Source of the DNA: Flavobacteriales bacterium
Lineage (GTDB): Bacteria > Bacteroidota > Bacteroidia > Flavobacteriales_F > PHOS-HE28
Assembly (NCBI GenBank): GCA_016721005.1
Contig: JADKJM010000016.1
Location: forward strand, 496,001 to 560,000
DNA: 64,000 nt
Reading direction: 5' to 3'
Part shown: positions 15,999 through 24,234 of the stretch, piece after piece
Position numbering within the stretch: the stretch's first letter is position 1
Layout: each line of letters opens with the position of its first letter
Made by a program: the position numbers and the translations under genes
The notes under the pieces: generated by a model
What the model saw: only the letters and a program-made list of their open reading frames with translations
What the model was told of the DNA's origin: nothing
The model's database searches: none

Positions 15999-16793
15999 AT
16001 GAGCGACGGCCAACCCCTTGGAAAGATGTTCAGCGGACTGGAGGAGACCGTCCACTACGCGCTCCCCTTCTCGCCCGCCGTGGAACTCGCGCCGTTCATC
16101 GGCGAGCACTTCACGGTCCGCGCCACCGGTGTGCTCAGTTGCGTGAGTTGTGGTAAGCGGGTGAAGAAACTTTTCGCACAAGGCTTCTGCTATCCGTGTT
16201 TCACTTCAGCTCCCGAAGCGGCGGAATGCATCATTCACCCGGAACTCTGTCGTGCGCACTTGGGTGAAGGGCGCGATGCGGATTGGGAGATCGCGCATCA
16301 CGCCACGGAACATGTGGTGTACCTGAGCTACACCGGCAATGTGAAAGTGGGCGTCACCCGGTCCACACAAGTGCCCACGCGCTGGATCGATCAAGGTGCC
16401 GTTGCGGCGCTGGTGATCGCGCGTGTGCCCTATCGTCAACTCGCTGGCCTGATCGAAGTGGACCTGAAACGGATCTTCGCCGACAAGACGAACTGGCGCG
16501 CGATGCTCAAGGAGGTCGTTGCGGATACCGAGGCATTGATCGCAGCGCGTGCGCAGGCCATCGGTGCGCTGCGCACGGATCTACAGGAGCACCTGTTGCA
16601 CGAAGAAGAACCGGTTGTGATCCGCTTTCCAGTGTTGGCCTACCCGCCGAAGGTGAACAGCGTGAGCTTGGAAAAGGTCCCTGAAGTGGGCGGCCGCTTG
16701 ATGGGGATCAAAGGGCAGTACCTGATCTGGGAGGATGGTCGCGTATTGAACGTGCGCAACAACAGCGGCGTACACGTGGAGATCGAAGCATGA
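15999..16793 (+). CDS. DUF2797 domain protein
   Basis: The protein has 264 residues. It carries a Cys4-type cluster (CVSCGKRVKKLFAQGFCYPC, residues 48-67) followed by CIIHPELCRAHLGEG. The central VYLSYTGNVKVGVTRSTQVPTRWIDQGA segment resembles a GIY-YIG-like fold start. This is the DUF2797 layout, common in Flavobacteriia and of unknown function, probably nucleic-acid associated. It is intact and its C-terminus ends in a conserved-looking MGIKGQYLIW beta unit. Confidence 0.85.
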   Translation: MSDGQPLGKMFSGLEETVHYALPFSPAVELAPFIGEHFTVRATGVLSCVSCGKRVKKLFAQGFCYPCFTSAPEAAECIIHPELCRAHLGEGRDADWEIAHHATEHVVYLSYTGNVKVGVTRSTQVPTRWIDQGAVAALVIARVPYRQLAGLIEVDLKRIFADKTNWRAMLKEVVADTEALIAARAQAIGALRTDLQEHLLHEEEPVVIRFPVLAYPPKVNSVSLEKVPEVGGRLMGIKGQYLIWEDGRVLNVRNNSGVHVEIEA

Positions 16794-16934
16794 GGACGAT
16801 CCAGTTCCGGTCATCCAAGAACAGGGTAGCCCCCCTACGGAACCTCCGGTATCCACCTCCTGAAACTCTTTTTCTGGACCTCCGTTACAGTCCTCAGGTT
16901 TTGGTAGATCAGGAAACTGATCGTTAGGGCAAGC

Positions 16935-16962
16935 GAAGGCCCCGGAGAGATCCGGGGCCTTC
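16935..16962. terminator. bidirectional terminator between DUF2797 and sppA
   Basis: The arms GAAGGCCCCGGA and TCCGGGGCCTTC pair perfectly around GAGA, between convergent genes. Confidence 0.85.
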
Positions 16963-16984
16963 GTGGTTCCATACCCTTGGTCGC

Positions 16985-18769
16985 TTACTGGATCACCAGG
17001 TCGAAGGGCATGCGCGCTTGGATGCCACTGTAGTTGCGCACATCGCGGATCCGCTTGTACTGCTCCAGCAGTTGCATGTCCTCGCCCAAATACTCCTTGG
17101 CCACCCACGCTTGGGCGTCGCCGTTCAATTCCTTCATGAGCTTCTTGAAGAAGTCCTCTTGCTTCGGCAATTCCACCTTTGCGTAATCGGTCAGACCGGC
17201 CAGTGAGGCAGCGGCCTTGATCGCATCCTCCAATCCACCGAGCTCATCCACCAGCCCGCGCTCCTTGGCATCCACCCCGCTCCACACACGCCCTTGCCCG
17301 ATGCTATCCACTTGCGCGTGGGTGAGCTTGCGGCCTTCCGCCACCCGCTCCACGAAGCCGCTATAGAAGTCATCCACATAGCCTTGGATGATCCGCTTCT
17401 CCTGGGCCGTTAATGGGCGGCTCACCGTCATCATATCCGCGTACTTGTGCGTCTTCGTGCCATCGAAGGTGATGCCGAGTTTGTTCTTGAAGAAGCCCTT
17501 CATGTTGGGGATCATCCCGAAGACACCGATGGATCCCGTGATCGTGGTCGGCTCCGCGTAGATCTTCGTGGCCGGGCAACTGATGTAATATCCGCCGGAA
17601 GCGGCGACATTGCCCATGCTCACCACCACCGGCTTCGCTTCGCTGGCCAGTTTCACTTCACGCCAGATCACTTCGCTCGCCAGCCCGCTGCCGCCCGGGG
17701 AATTCACGCGGAAGACGATCGCCTTCACCGTGCTGTCCTCCCGTGCTTCCCGAATGGTCGCGCTCAACGTCGTGCTACCGATACCATCATCGCCCTCACC
17801 GCTGGAGATCCCACCTTCCGCGTAGATGATCGCCACACGGTCCTTGCTCTTCGTACTCTTTTCTGTGAACGAACGGGTGTACTTCCCGAGGCTCACGAAG
17901 GCGATATCATCATCGGCATCCAACGACATCCGCTCCTTCAGGTCGGCCAGCACCTCATCGCGGTACTTCAATCCATCGATCAGTTTCAATTCCACGGCCG
18001 CGTCATCGTTCCGCACCATCAAGCTGTCGGCGATCAGGTCCAAACGCGCCGCGTCCAAGCCGGTCTTCGCCGCCACCGCGGCGCGATGATCCGCCCAGAA
18101 GTCGTCCAGGATCATCTTGATCTGCAATTCGTTCGCCGCGCTCATGCTGTCCTGCGTGTACATCTCCCCGTAGCTCTTGAAGCGGTTGTTGCTTCCGCGG
18201 ATGAACTGGATATCGATGTCCAGTTTCTCGAACATGCCCTTCAGGAACATGGACTCGCTTTGGAATCCCCGGTAGTCCAGTTCGCCCTTGGGTTGGAGGT
18301 AGATCGCATCGGCCGCCGTGGCCACGTAATAGGTGCCTTGGCTGTACATCTCCGCCCAGGCCACCACCGGTTTGCCGCTCTCCTTCTTGAATTCCAGGAT
18401 CTTCTCCCGGATCTCCTTCAGCGTGGCGAAACCACCGCTCACGAAGCTCAGGTCGAGGAAGATCCCTTCGATGTGATCATCCGTCTTCGCGTGCTCCAAG
18501 CTTGCTAGCACATGATTCAGCCCGATGGTCTTCTCGCCTTGGAAGGGTCCCAGGTCCAGGTCGAAGTCATTCTCCGCACCCCGGTCCACGATGGCTTGGT
18601 CGAAGGTGAGCTGCAGCACCGAACCATCCTTCACGGTGGTCATTTTCTTGCTGGATCCAAGGCTGGCGCCGAGCGCCGCGAGCATGCCGATGAAGATGAA
18701 GATGAGCACGATCCCCATCAGGAAGGTGCCGAGCATGGAGGCGAAAACGAACTTGAAGAACTGGCGCAT
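16985..18769 (-). CDS. sppA: signal peptide peptidase SppA, 67K type
   Basis: SppA is an inner-membrane Ser/Lys protease that degrades cleaved signal peptides. The protein has 594 residues with an N-terminal membrane anchor (about residues 8-32) and two tandem ClpP-like domains, as in the long E. coli type. The Lys of the dyad is in FKSYGEMY (N-terminal domain) and the nucleophile Ser is in VSMGNVAASGGYYIS (C-terminal domain). The ITGSIGVFG motif follows. It is complete, with normal length. The folK gene starts divergently 121 nt away. Confidence 0.93.
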   Translation of the reverse strand: MRQFFKFVFASMLGTFLMGIVLIFIFIGMLAALGASLGSSKKMTTVKDGSVLQLTFDQAIVDRGAENDFDLDLGPFQGEKTIGLNHVLASLEHAKTDDHIEGIFLDLSFVSGGFATLKEIREKILEFKKESGKPVVAWAEMYSQGTYYVATAADAIYLQPKGELDYRGFQSESMFLKGMFEKLDIDIQFIRGSNNRFKSYGEMYTQDSMSAANELQIKMILDDFWADHRAAVAAKTGLDAARLDLIADSLMVRNDDAAVELKLIDGLKYRDEVLADLKERMSLDADDDIAFVSLGKYTRSFTEKSTKSKDRVAIIYAEGGISSGEGDDGIGSTTLSATIREAREDSTVKAIVFRVNSPGGSGLASEVIWREVKLASEAKPVVVSMGNVAASGGYYISCPATKIYAEPTTITGSIGVFGMIPNMKGFFKNKLGITFDGTKTHKYADMMTVSRPLTAQEKRIIQGYVDDFYSGFVERVAEGRKLTHAQVDSIGQGRVWSGVDAKERGLVDELGGLEDAIKAAASLAGLTDYAKVELPKQEDFFKKLMKELNGDAQAWVAKEYLGEDMQLLEQYKRIRDVRNYSGIQARMPFDLVIQ

Positions 18770-18877
18770 GTGGAGGGGTTGGTTGTATTTCTCGGCATCG
18801 AAACTACCGGGACACCTTCTATTGTCCGGATCGAACTACACAAACGGGACAACCGATGGATGGGAGGCCCGTGCGGA

Positions 18878-18885
18878 TAGATTTG
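18878..18885 (+). promoter_or_regulatory. -7 box for folK
   Basis: TAGATTTG matches TAnnTTTG and ends 5 nt before the folK ATG at 18891, another near-leaderless arrangement. Confidence 0.5.
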
Positions 18886-18890
18886 CCCGC

Positions 18891-19370
18891 ATGTCCGATG
18901 CATCGCGCGTCCTTCTGCTTCTTGGGGGCAACTTGGGCGATCCGCCGCGCATGCTGGATGCCGCCCAACGGATGATCACGGAACGCGTGGGCGCCGTTCT
19001 CGGTCGGAGCCGCGACCACTGGACCGAGCCGTGGGGGTTCGCGGATGAACGAGTGTTCCTGAACAGGGCGCTCCTCGTGGAAACGGAACACGAGCCATCG
19101 TCACTGCTCCGCTCCTTGCTGGCCATCGAGAATGAACTTGGACGTGAGCGGAACACGGCACAGCGCTACGCCGCACGCACGATCGACATCGACATCCTGC
19201 TGATCGGGGATCGCGTGATCGATAGTGATGGATTGCAAGTTCCGCATCCGCGCATGCACGAACGCGCCTTCGCCTTGGCACCAGCGGCTGACATTGTCCC
19301 GTCATGGGTGCATCCCACCCTGCATCACACCGTGCTCGATCTCTTGAACGACCTTCGCGAGCGACGCTGA
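18891..19370 (+). CDS. folK: 2-amino-4-hydroxy-6-hydroxymethyldihydropteridine pyrophosphokinase
   Basis: This folate pathway enzyme transfers pyrophosphate from ATP to hydroxymethyldihydropterin. The start at 18891 gives 159 residues, the family length. The motifs are LLLLGGNLGDPPRML at the N-terminus, FLNRALLVET, ERNTAQRYAARTIDIDILL (the catalytic Arg and the metal-binding Asp pair) and VPHPRMHERAFAL. A deoxynucleoside kinase gene starts 6 nt after it, so they form an operon. A longer reading of the frame from 18525 is antisense to sppA. Confidence 0.95.
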   Translation: MSDASRVLLLLGGNLGDPPRMLDAAQRMITERVGAVLGRSRDHWTEPWGFADERVFLNRALLVETEHEPSSLLRSLLAIENELGRERNTAQRYAARTIDIDILLIGDRVIDSDGLQVPHPRMHERAFALAPAADIVPSWVHPTLHHTVLDLLNDLRERR

Positions 19371-19376
19371 TCCGCT

Positions 19377-20006
19377 ATGCGCTACTCCTATATCGCCATC
19401 GAGGGCCTGATCGGCGCCGGCAAGACCACGCTCGCCCGCCGTCTTGCGGAACGGTGGAACGGCCGCTTGGTCCTGGAGGAGTTCGACGACAATCCTTTCC
19501 TCCCCCGTTTTTACGAACAACCGGAGCGCTATGCGTTCAGCGTGGAGCTGAGCTTCCTCGCGCAGCGCTACCACCAACTGAAGCGGGTAACCGAACAGGA
19601 CCTCTTCGCCAACTGCACCGTGGCTGATTACTCGCTAGGGAAATCGCTCGTGTTCGCCAGCGCGACGCTTGTGGCCGACGAATACGCGCTGTTCAGCGAC
19701 CTGTACCGCATCATGTACGGCGACCTGCCCCAGCCTGAACTGATCGTGTATCTGCACTTGGATCTGGAACGCGTGCGGGAGCGCATCCGCGTGCGTGGCC
19801 GGTCCTACGAGCAGCAGATCGGCGCGGAATACCTGCTGAAATTGCAGGAACACTACATGGACCACCTCCAGAAGAGCGCGCGCACCAAGGTCCTCGTGGT
19901 CGATCTCGCGGATCAGGACCTTTTGCACGACCCTACGGCTTTCGACCGACTGCTCGATCTGATCGACGCGCCGTCCACATCCGACCACCGCGTTGCAACC
20001 CTCTGA
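19377..20006 (+). CDS. deoxynucleoside kinase (dAK/dGK type)
   Basis: The protein has 209 residues. The P-loop is EGLIGAGKTTLA (residues 9-20), followed by EEFDDNPFLPRFYE, DYSLGKSLVFA and RVRERIRVRGRSYEQQIGAEYLLKLQ, which supply the catalytic Glu, the substrate site and the LID arginines. It probably phosphorylates deoxyadenosine or deoxyguanosine in the cytoplasm. It is clearly related to the kinase at 12773 but divergent, so the cell may have two salvage kinases with different specificities. In this lineage this kinase is commonly encoded with folK. Confidence 0.88.
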   Translation: MRYSYIAIEGLIGAGKTTLARRLAERWNGRLVLEEFDDNPFLPRFYEQPERYAFSVELSFLAQRYHQLKRVTEQDLFANCTVADYSLGKSLVFASATLVADEYALFSDLYRIMYGDLPQPELIVYLHLDLERVRERIRVRGRSYEQQIGAEYLLKLQEHYMDHLQKSARTKVLVVDLADQDLLHDPTAFDRLLDLIDAPSTSDHRVATL

Positions 20007-20070
20007 TGCGCACGGCGCTATGTGGAGAAGTTAAGGGGGCAGGAATCCTATCATCACGCAAAGCAGTGAT

Positions 20071-20078
20071 TATACTTG
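20071..20078 (+). promoter_or_regulatory. -7 box for the TPR lipoprotein gene
   Basis: TATACTTG followed by CGGCCG lies 28 nt before the ATG at 20107. The spacing gives a normal leader. Confidence 0.55.
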
Positions 20079-20106
20079 CGGCCGAAATCACAACACGATC
20101 GCATTC

Positions 20107-21819
20107 ATGGAAAAGCGCCACTTCAAGGGCCTAACGCTTCTCACCGCCGCCTCGTTGGTCATCGCAGGCTGCGGTGGCTTGGGCAAGATGAAGAAGTACG
20201 TCGAGAACATCAAGTACACGGTAGACCCGAACCCCCTCATCGTTCAGGGCGATTCCGTGGCCGTCAGTATCAACGGCACCTTCCCGGGCAAATACTTCTA
20301 CCGCAAGGCACTGGTGGAATTGACCCCCACACTCACCTATACGGGTGGCGAGACCCCTTACAAGATGGTGGGCTTCCAGGGCGACAAGGCCGTGGGCAAC
20401 TTCACCGTGATCCCTTACGAGACCGGCAAGGCCTTCAGCTATAGCGCCAAGGTGGCCTACACCCCGGCCATGAGCACCAGCGAACTCATGGTGAAGATCC
20501 TCGGCAAACAGGGCAAGAAGGAAGTGCCCTTCGACCCCATCAAAGTGGCCGACGGCGTGATCACCACCCCGTACCTGCTCATGAGCGACGACAAGGTCCT
20601 CATGGCGCCGGATGCCTTCCAGCGGATCACCACCCACAGCACGGATGCCACCATCAACTATCTGGTGAATGCCAGCGTGGTGCGTCCGGGTGAATTGAAT
20701 GATGCCGACGTGAAAGCACTGTCCTCCTTCATCAAGGGCGTACAGGCAGCAGGTAACGTCCGCCTCACCGGCTTGACCATTGATGCATGGGCCAGCCCCG
20801 AAGGCGAGTTGAGCAAGAACGAGAATCTGGCCAGCGACCGTGCGAAGAGCGCGAGCGCTTGGGCCAAAGGCGAGATCAAGCGCGCCAAGTTGAAGGGCGA
20901 TAGTGCGGCCACCTTCTACGGCCTCAACCCACGTGGGGAGGACTGGGACGGCTTCAAGAAGGCCATGCAGGCCAGCAGCACCGTGCCCGACAAGGACCTC
21001 GTGCTCCGCGTGCTGGAAATGTACCCCGACGTGACCAAGCGCGAAGAGGAGATCCGCAACATGGCCGCCACCTATAAGGAGATCGCCGAGCAGATCCTGC
21101 CGCAATTGCGCCGCAGCGAAATGCGCCTCAACTACGAACTCGTGGGCAAGAGCGATGAGCAACTCATCGCCATGAGCAAGAGCATGCCCGATTCCCTCAA
21201 CGTGGAGGAACTGCTCTTCAGCGCCACCCTCACCACGGACCTTAACGAGAAGCTCCGCATCTACCGCGAGGCCAGCCGCATCTTCCCCGCCGACTACCGC
21301 GGACCGAACAACGCCGGCTACATCCTCATGATGCAGAACAAAATGGCCGAGGCCGAGACCGAATTCCAAAAAGCCAACAGCACCACCGACAACCCGATCA
21401 GCACCAACAACCTCGGTGTGGTCGCACGCCTGAAGGGCGACCGCAAGAAGGCCATGGAGCTCTACCGCAAGGCCGGCGCCGCTGGTCCGGAGGTGAAGTA
21501 CAACATGGGCATCATCGACATCCAGAACGGTGACTACGGCAGCGCCAACAGCAACATGAGCGGCACCAACAGCTTCAACGCCGCCTTGGCGAAGACCCTC
21601 AGTGGCGATGCTGCCGGTGCACAGCGCATCCTGGAGGCCAGCTCCGATAAGGACAGCGCCATGGGCCACTACCTCATGGCCATCATCGGGGCCCGCCAGA
21701 GCAACGGCGACATGGTGCGCAACCACCTCGGTATGGCCGTGCAGCAGGACGCCAGCCTCCGCGACAAAGGCATGAAGGACCTCGAGTTCCGCAACTTCAA
21801 GGGACAACTCGGGCTCTGA
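20107..21819 (+). CDS. TPR and OmpA-like domain lipoprotein
   Basis: The protein has 570 residues. A signal peptide ends in a lipobox (VIAGC, Cys22). The first 200 residues are beta-rich. A middle segment with IDAWASPEGELSKNENLASDRA (about 224-245) looks like the peptidoglycan-binding core of OmpA-like domains. The C-terminal 220 residues are TPR repeats (NNAGYILMMQNKMAEAETEFQKA, NNLGVVARLKGDRKKAMELYRKA). This layout is common in Bacteroidota outer-membrane lipoproteins. It probably links the outer membrane to the wall or scaffolds a complex; no specific partner is shown. Codon use is strongly biased, suggesting high expression. Confidence 0.8.
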   Translation: MEKRHFKGLTLLTAASLVIAGCGGLGKMKKYVENIKYTVDPNPLIVQGDSVAVSINGTFPGKYFYRKALVELTPTLTYTGGETPYKMVGFQGDKAVGNFTVIPYETGKAFSYSAKVAYTPAMSTSELMVKILGKQGKKEVPFDPIKVADGVITTPYLLMSDDKVLMAPDAFQRITTHSTDATINYLVNASVVRPGELNDADVKALSSFIKGVQAAGNVRLTGLTIDAWASPEGELSKNENLASDRAKSASAWAKGEIKRAKLKGDSAATFYGLNPRGEDWDGFKKAMQASSTVPDKDLVLRVLEMYPDVTKREEEIRNMAATYKEIAEQILPQLRRSEMRLNYELVGKSDEQLIAMSKSMPDSLNVEELLFSATLTTDLNEKLRIYREASRIFPADYRGPNNAGYILMMQNKMAEAETEFQKANSTTDNPISTNNLGVVARLKGDRKKAMELYRKAGAAGPEVKYNMGIIDIQNGDYGSANSNMSGTNSFNAALAKTLSGDAAGAQRILEASSDKDSAMGHYLMAIIGARQSNGDMVRNHLGMAVQQDASLRDKGMKDLEFRNFKGQLGL

Positions 21820-21840
21820 TCCATAGCAACTGAATGATGG

Positions 21841-21870
21841 AAGCCCTTCCGCCATCCGGCGGAGGGGCTT
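21841..21870 (+). terminator. terminator of the TPR lipoprotein gene
   Basis: The 13-nt arms AAGCCCTTCCGCC and GGCGGAGGGGCTT (one mismatch) form a hairpin followed by CTTCGTTT, 21 nt after the stop codon. Confidence 0.8.
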
Positions 21871-21997
21871 CTTCGTTTAGATTCGGTTCGTGATGCACGT
21901 ACTGAGCAGATCGCCTTCTGAATGGGTCTCGCCTTCCATAGCGCAGTGTCGCCTTCGGCGGACCCTGCAGCGGCTCAATAATGTCAACGGCTGACAC

Positions 21998-22390
21998 ATG
22001 AAGCTCCGGGCAAACTACTTCGGGGTTTTCGCGAATAGTGGGCTGGCGCTGTTCATAGCCGCAGCGCTATTCACTCATGAATTTCAAATACTTGCATTGG
22101 TCTTCCTCGGGATCGCGCTCTATCATATCATGCACTTGAAGAAAGTGGAAGTCATGCCCAGCGCAATTCTGATCCGTTACCCCCTCAGCATTATGAGTCG
22201 GCAAGTATCGATCTTAGCAGATGACCTGGTATCGTACAGGTTCTCCGGCGGCCACTACACCGAATCGGGGGCAGTCTTCGTCAAGTATCGTAAGGAAAAC
22301 CATGTGGCCACGCTGAAGATCCCGATCGCGGCCGCGGATTGGTGGCAAGCGAAGACCCTTTTCAAGTCTTCTTTTCCTCACCTCCACTAG
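21998..22390 (+). CDS. small membrane protein of unknown function
   Basis: The protein has 130 residues with two adjacent hydrophobic segments (about 10-24 and 29-45) followed by a soluble beta-rich tail (VEVMPSAILIRYPLSIMSRQ onward), the shape of PH-domain-like small membrane proteins. No family is recognised with confidence. The base composition is visibly more AT-rich than its neighbours and it borders the repeat/toxin-antitoxin island, which may point to acquisition. Confidence 0.6.
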   Translation: MKLRANYFGVFANSGLALFIAAALFTHEFQILALVFLGIALYHIMHLKKVEVMPSAILIRYPLSIMSRQVSILADDLVSYRFSGGHYTESGAVFVKYRKENHVATLKIPIAAADWWQAKTLFKSSFPHLH

Positions 22391-22626
22391 CGCGGATGTT
22401 CGCTGGTTCGGATCCCGCTATGGCGGGACAGGTCCTGTGATCCGGAGCGCACCCACCAAAATGAACTCCGACCTCGACAATGTCTCCCGAGGAACCAGGG
22501 AACCCTGTTGTTCGGGAGTGCGATCCCGAAAGCGGGATCATGGTCGGTTCCCGCGCGCTCCTGATCCAACGTCCGTCACTCCGGGCGATGCGAGGCTCTG
22601 CGAGCGAGACCCGGAGTCTCACCACT
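22391..22626. other. gene-free region with hairpins
   Basis: This is the first part of the 437-bp gap before the antitoxin. It holds no convincing gene. A perfect hairpin GATCCCG-AAAG-CGGGATC lies at 22522-22539, and a longer imperfect one has arms ACTCCGGG (22578-22585) and CCCGGAGT (22610-22617). Confidence 0.6.
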
Positions 22627-22746
22627 GGACCATTGCAGGGTTTCCGCTGATCGCGGCCCCTTGACGAAAACCTCCGCCGGGTCTCGCCGTGCGCTGGCCG
22701 GTGCGCGAGTGGCGGACCCTGCGGAACCAGAGCCGGGATCGTAGGT
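22627..22746. repeat. direct repeat, copy 1, left of the toxin-antitoxin pair
   Basis: The 120 bp run from GGACCATTGC to GGATCGTAGGT. Nearly the same sequence recurs at 23406-23525, right of the toxin gene, with about ten differences. A 46-bp partial copy is at 23360-23405. The unit contains internal inverted repeats (for example GGGTCTCGCC with GGCGGACCC). Confidence 0.85.
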
Positions 22747-22827
22747 AAGTGGCTTCACTGGCCCCCGCCTCGCGAGGACCCCGAACGAATGAAGTCGTCC
22801 TAACTTTACACGACGAAACACAACGCC

Positions 22828-23067
22828 ATGGACATCGCATCAAAGAAGCTGGACCTCATGCACCGCTTGATGCTCATCTGGGATGAAGCAGCCTTGCAAC
22901 GCGTGGCCAAGGCCATCGAGACCGAGGTGCCTGAAGTGGAGGATGACTTCACGGATGACGAGGTGGCCGAACTGGAGCGCCGCCGCGCTCGCTACCTGAG
23001 CGGAGAGAGCAAGCCCCACAGCGTGGAGGAATCCATGCGCCTTGCGCGTGAGGGCGGTAAGCGATGA
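22828..23067 (+). CDS. antitoxin, addiction module component family
   Basis: The protein has 79 residues. The acidic, helical N-terminal part ends in SVEESMRLAREGGKR, a pattern of the addiction-module antitoxins that pair with RelE/ParE toxins. It should bind its toxin and repress its own promoter. The stop codon overlaps the toxin start by 4 nt (ATGA, 23064-23067), which is typical of translational coupling. Confidence 0.8.
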   Translation: MDIASKKLDLMHRLMLIWDEAALQRVAKAIETEVPEVEDDFTDDEVAELERRRARYLSGESKPHSVEESMRLAREGGKR

Positions 23068-23354
23068 GTTACACGGTACAGGTCCTGCCCGAGGCCACCG
23101 AAGAGATCGGCGAGATCTTCACCGACTACGAACGAGGAAAACCGGGTCTGGGACATCGTTTTCTACAAGCCTTGAACGCATGCTACCAGAGCTTGGCCTT
23201 GAGCCCGTCCGGGCAGAAGCGCAAAGGGGACTTCCGGCATGCGATGGTGCATAAGTTCCCGTACCGCGTAGTGTATGAAGTGCGCGGGCATCTGGTGGTC
23301 GTGTACCAGGTGAGGCATACCAGCAGGAAGCCCCACCCGAGGTTCGGGCCATAG
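23064..23354 (+). CDS. RelE/ParE family toxin
   Basis: This 96-residue protein begins MSYTVQVLPEATEEIGEIF, with KFPYRVVYEVRGHLVVVYQVRHTSRKP at the end, the normal RelE/ParE beta-sheet core with C-terminal basic residues. It would act as an mRNA interferase or gyrase inhibitor; which one cannot be told. It appears complete. The pair sits between direct repeats. Confidence 0.85.
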   Translation: MSYTVQVLPEATEEIGEIFTDYERGKPGLGHRFLQALNACYQSLALSPSGQKRKGDFRHAMVHKFPYRVVYEVRGHLVVVYQVRHTSRKPHPRFGP

Positions 23355-23359
23355 GTCTT

Positions 23360-23525
23360 GGACCATTGCATGGTGTCCGCTGATCGCGGCCCCTTGCGAA
23401 AACCTAGACCAGCGCAGGGTCTTCGCTGATCGCGGCCCCTTGACGAAAACCTCCGAAGGGTCTCGCCGTGCGCTGGCCGGTGCGCGAGTGGCGGACCCTG
23501 CGGAACCAGAGCCGGGATCGCAGGT
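23360..23525. repeat. direct repeat, partial copy 2 and full copy 3, right of the toxin
   Basis: Positions 23360-23405 match the first 46 bp of the 22627-22746 repeat. Positions 23406-23525 are a full copy, directly abutting. Together with copy 1 they bracket the toxin-antitoxin pair. Confidence 0.85.
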
Positions 23526-23576
23526 GAGCGCCTCCCGTAGCCTTTGCTGCCCACGCCTCACCCACTACTGTATTCT

Positions 23577-24141
23577 TCGATCTGCCTCCCGCATTCCTCG
23601 AACTCGCAACTGCCAACTTCAAACTGCCTACTGCGTTCTTCATCCTCGCGTCCGCATTCCTCGAACTCGCAACTGCCAACTTCAAACTGCCTACTGCGTT
23701 CTTCAACCTCCCTACTGCGTTCTTCGAACTCGCTACTGCCAACTTCAAACTGCCTACTGCATTCTTCAACCTCGCGTCCGCACTTCTCGAACTCCCTTCC
23801 CGACCCGTCAGATAGGCATCCTCACAGCCCGGATAGCCATCCTGAACGGTCAGAAAGGCATCCTGCAAGGTCAGATTCGCATCCTGTCCCTTCAGATTCG
23901 CATCCTGCAAGGTCAGTTTCGCATCCTGCAAGGTCAGATAGGCATCCTGCAAGTCCAGTTAGCCATCCTGAACGGTCAGAAAGGCATCCTGCAAGTCCAG
24001 ATTCGCATCCTGTCCCATCAGATTCGCATCCTGCACGATCAATTAGGCGTCCTGCCAGCTCAGAACCCCTTCCGCACAGTCCGGACTGTCTTCCTGCAAA
24101 GTCAATTTCGCATCCCTTCTTTCCGGAAAGCACATCCGTAA
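23577..24141. repeat. 21-bp tandem repeat array (two sub-arrays)
   Basis: Sub-array A (about 23577-23790) consists of 21-bp units arranged in a 63-bp higher-order repeat. The segment CGAACTCGC(A/T)ACTGCCAACT starts at 23599, 23662 and is matched at 23725. Sub-array B (23806-24141) is 16 units of 21 bp with consensus GGTCAG-N5-GCATCCTGCAA. On the minus strand one frame reads a heptad repeat (LQDANLT type) broken by stops, for example TAA near 23962. Other frames are open over long stretches only because 21 is a multiple of three. No gene is called here. There are no unique spacers of CRISPR type. Confidence 0.85.
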
Positions 24142-24177
24142 AGCCATCCGCTCTTCAGCCAGGAATTCCTCACGAAT

Positions 24178-24213
24178 GCAGAACGCCCCGACCAATTGGC
24201 CGGGGCGTTCTGC
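24178..24213 (-). terminator. terminator of the DUF6089 gene
   Basis: The arms GCAGAACGCCCCG and CGGGGCGTTCTGC pair perfectly around a 10-nt loop, 21 nt beyond the stop of the minus-strand gene at 24235. Confidence 0.85.
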
Positions 24214-24234
24214 GCAGATCCGCAGTTGAATGGA

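Noticed and set aside
20131..21855. 574-codon minus-strand frame opposite the TPR lipoprotein gene
   Set aside because: It is a composition artefact of GC-rich codon use (Val/Gly/His-rich product), and also runs through the terminator.
22627..23525. Composite transposon around the toxin-antitoxin genes
   Set aside because: The flanking repeats encode no transposase and no terminal inverted repeats or target duplications were found.
23577..24141. CRISPR array
   Set aside because: Units are contiguous 21-bp repeats with gradual divergence and no constant repeat separated by unique spacers. There are no cas genes nearby.
23440..24141. Coding gene on the plus strand across the tandem repeats
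   Set aside because: The frame is open only because the 21-bp period preserves phase. It covers the direct repeat and has no plausible start region or homology.
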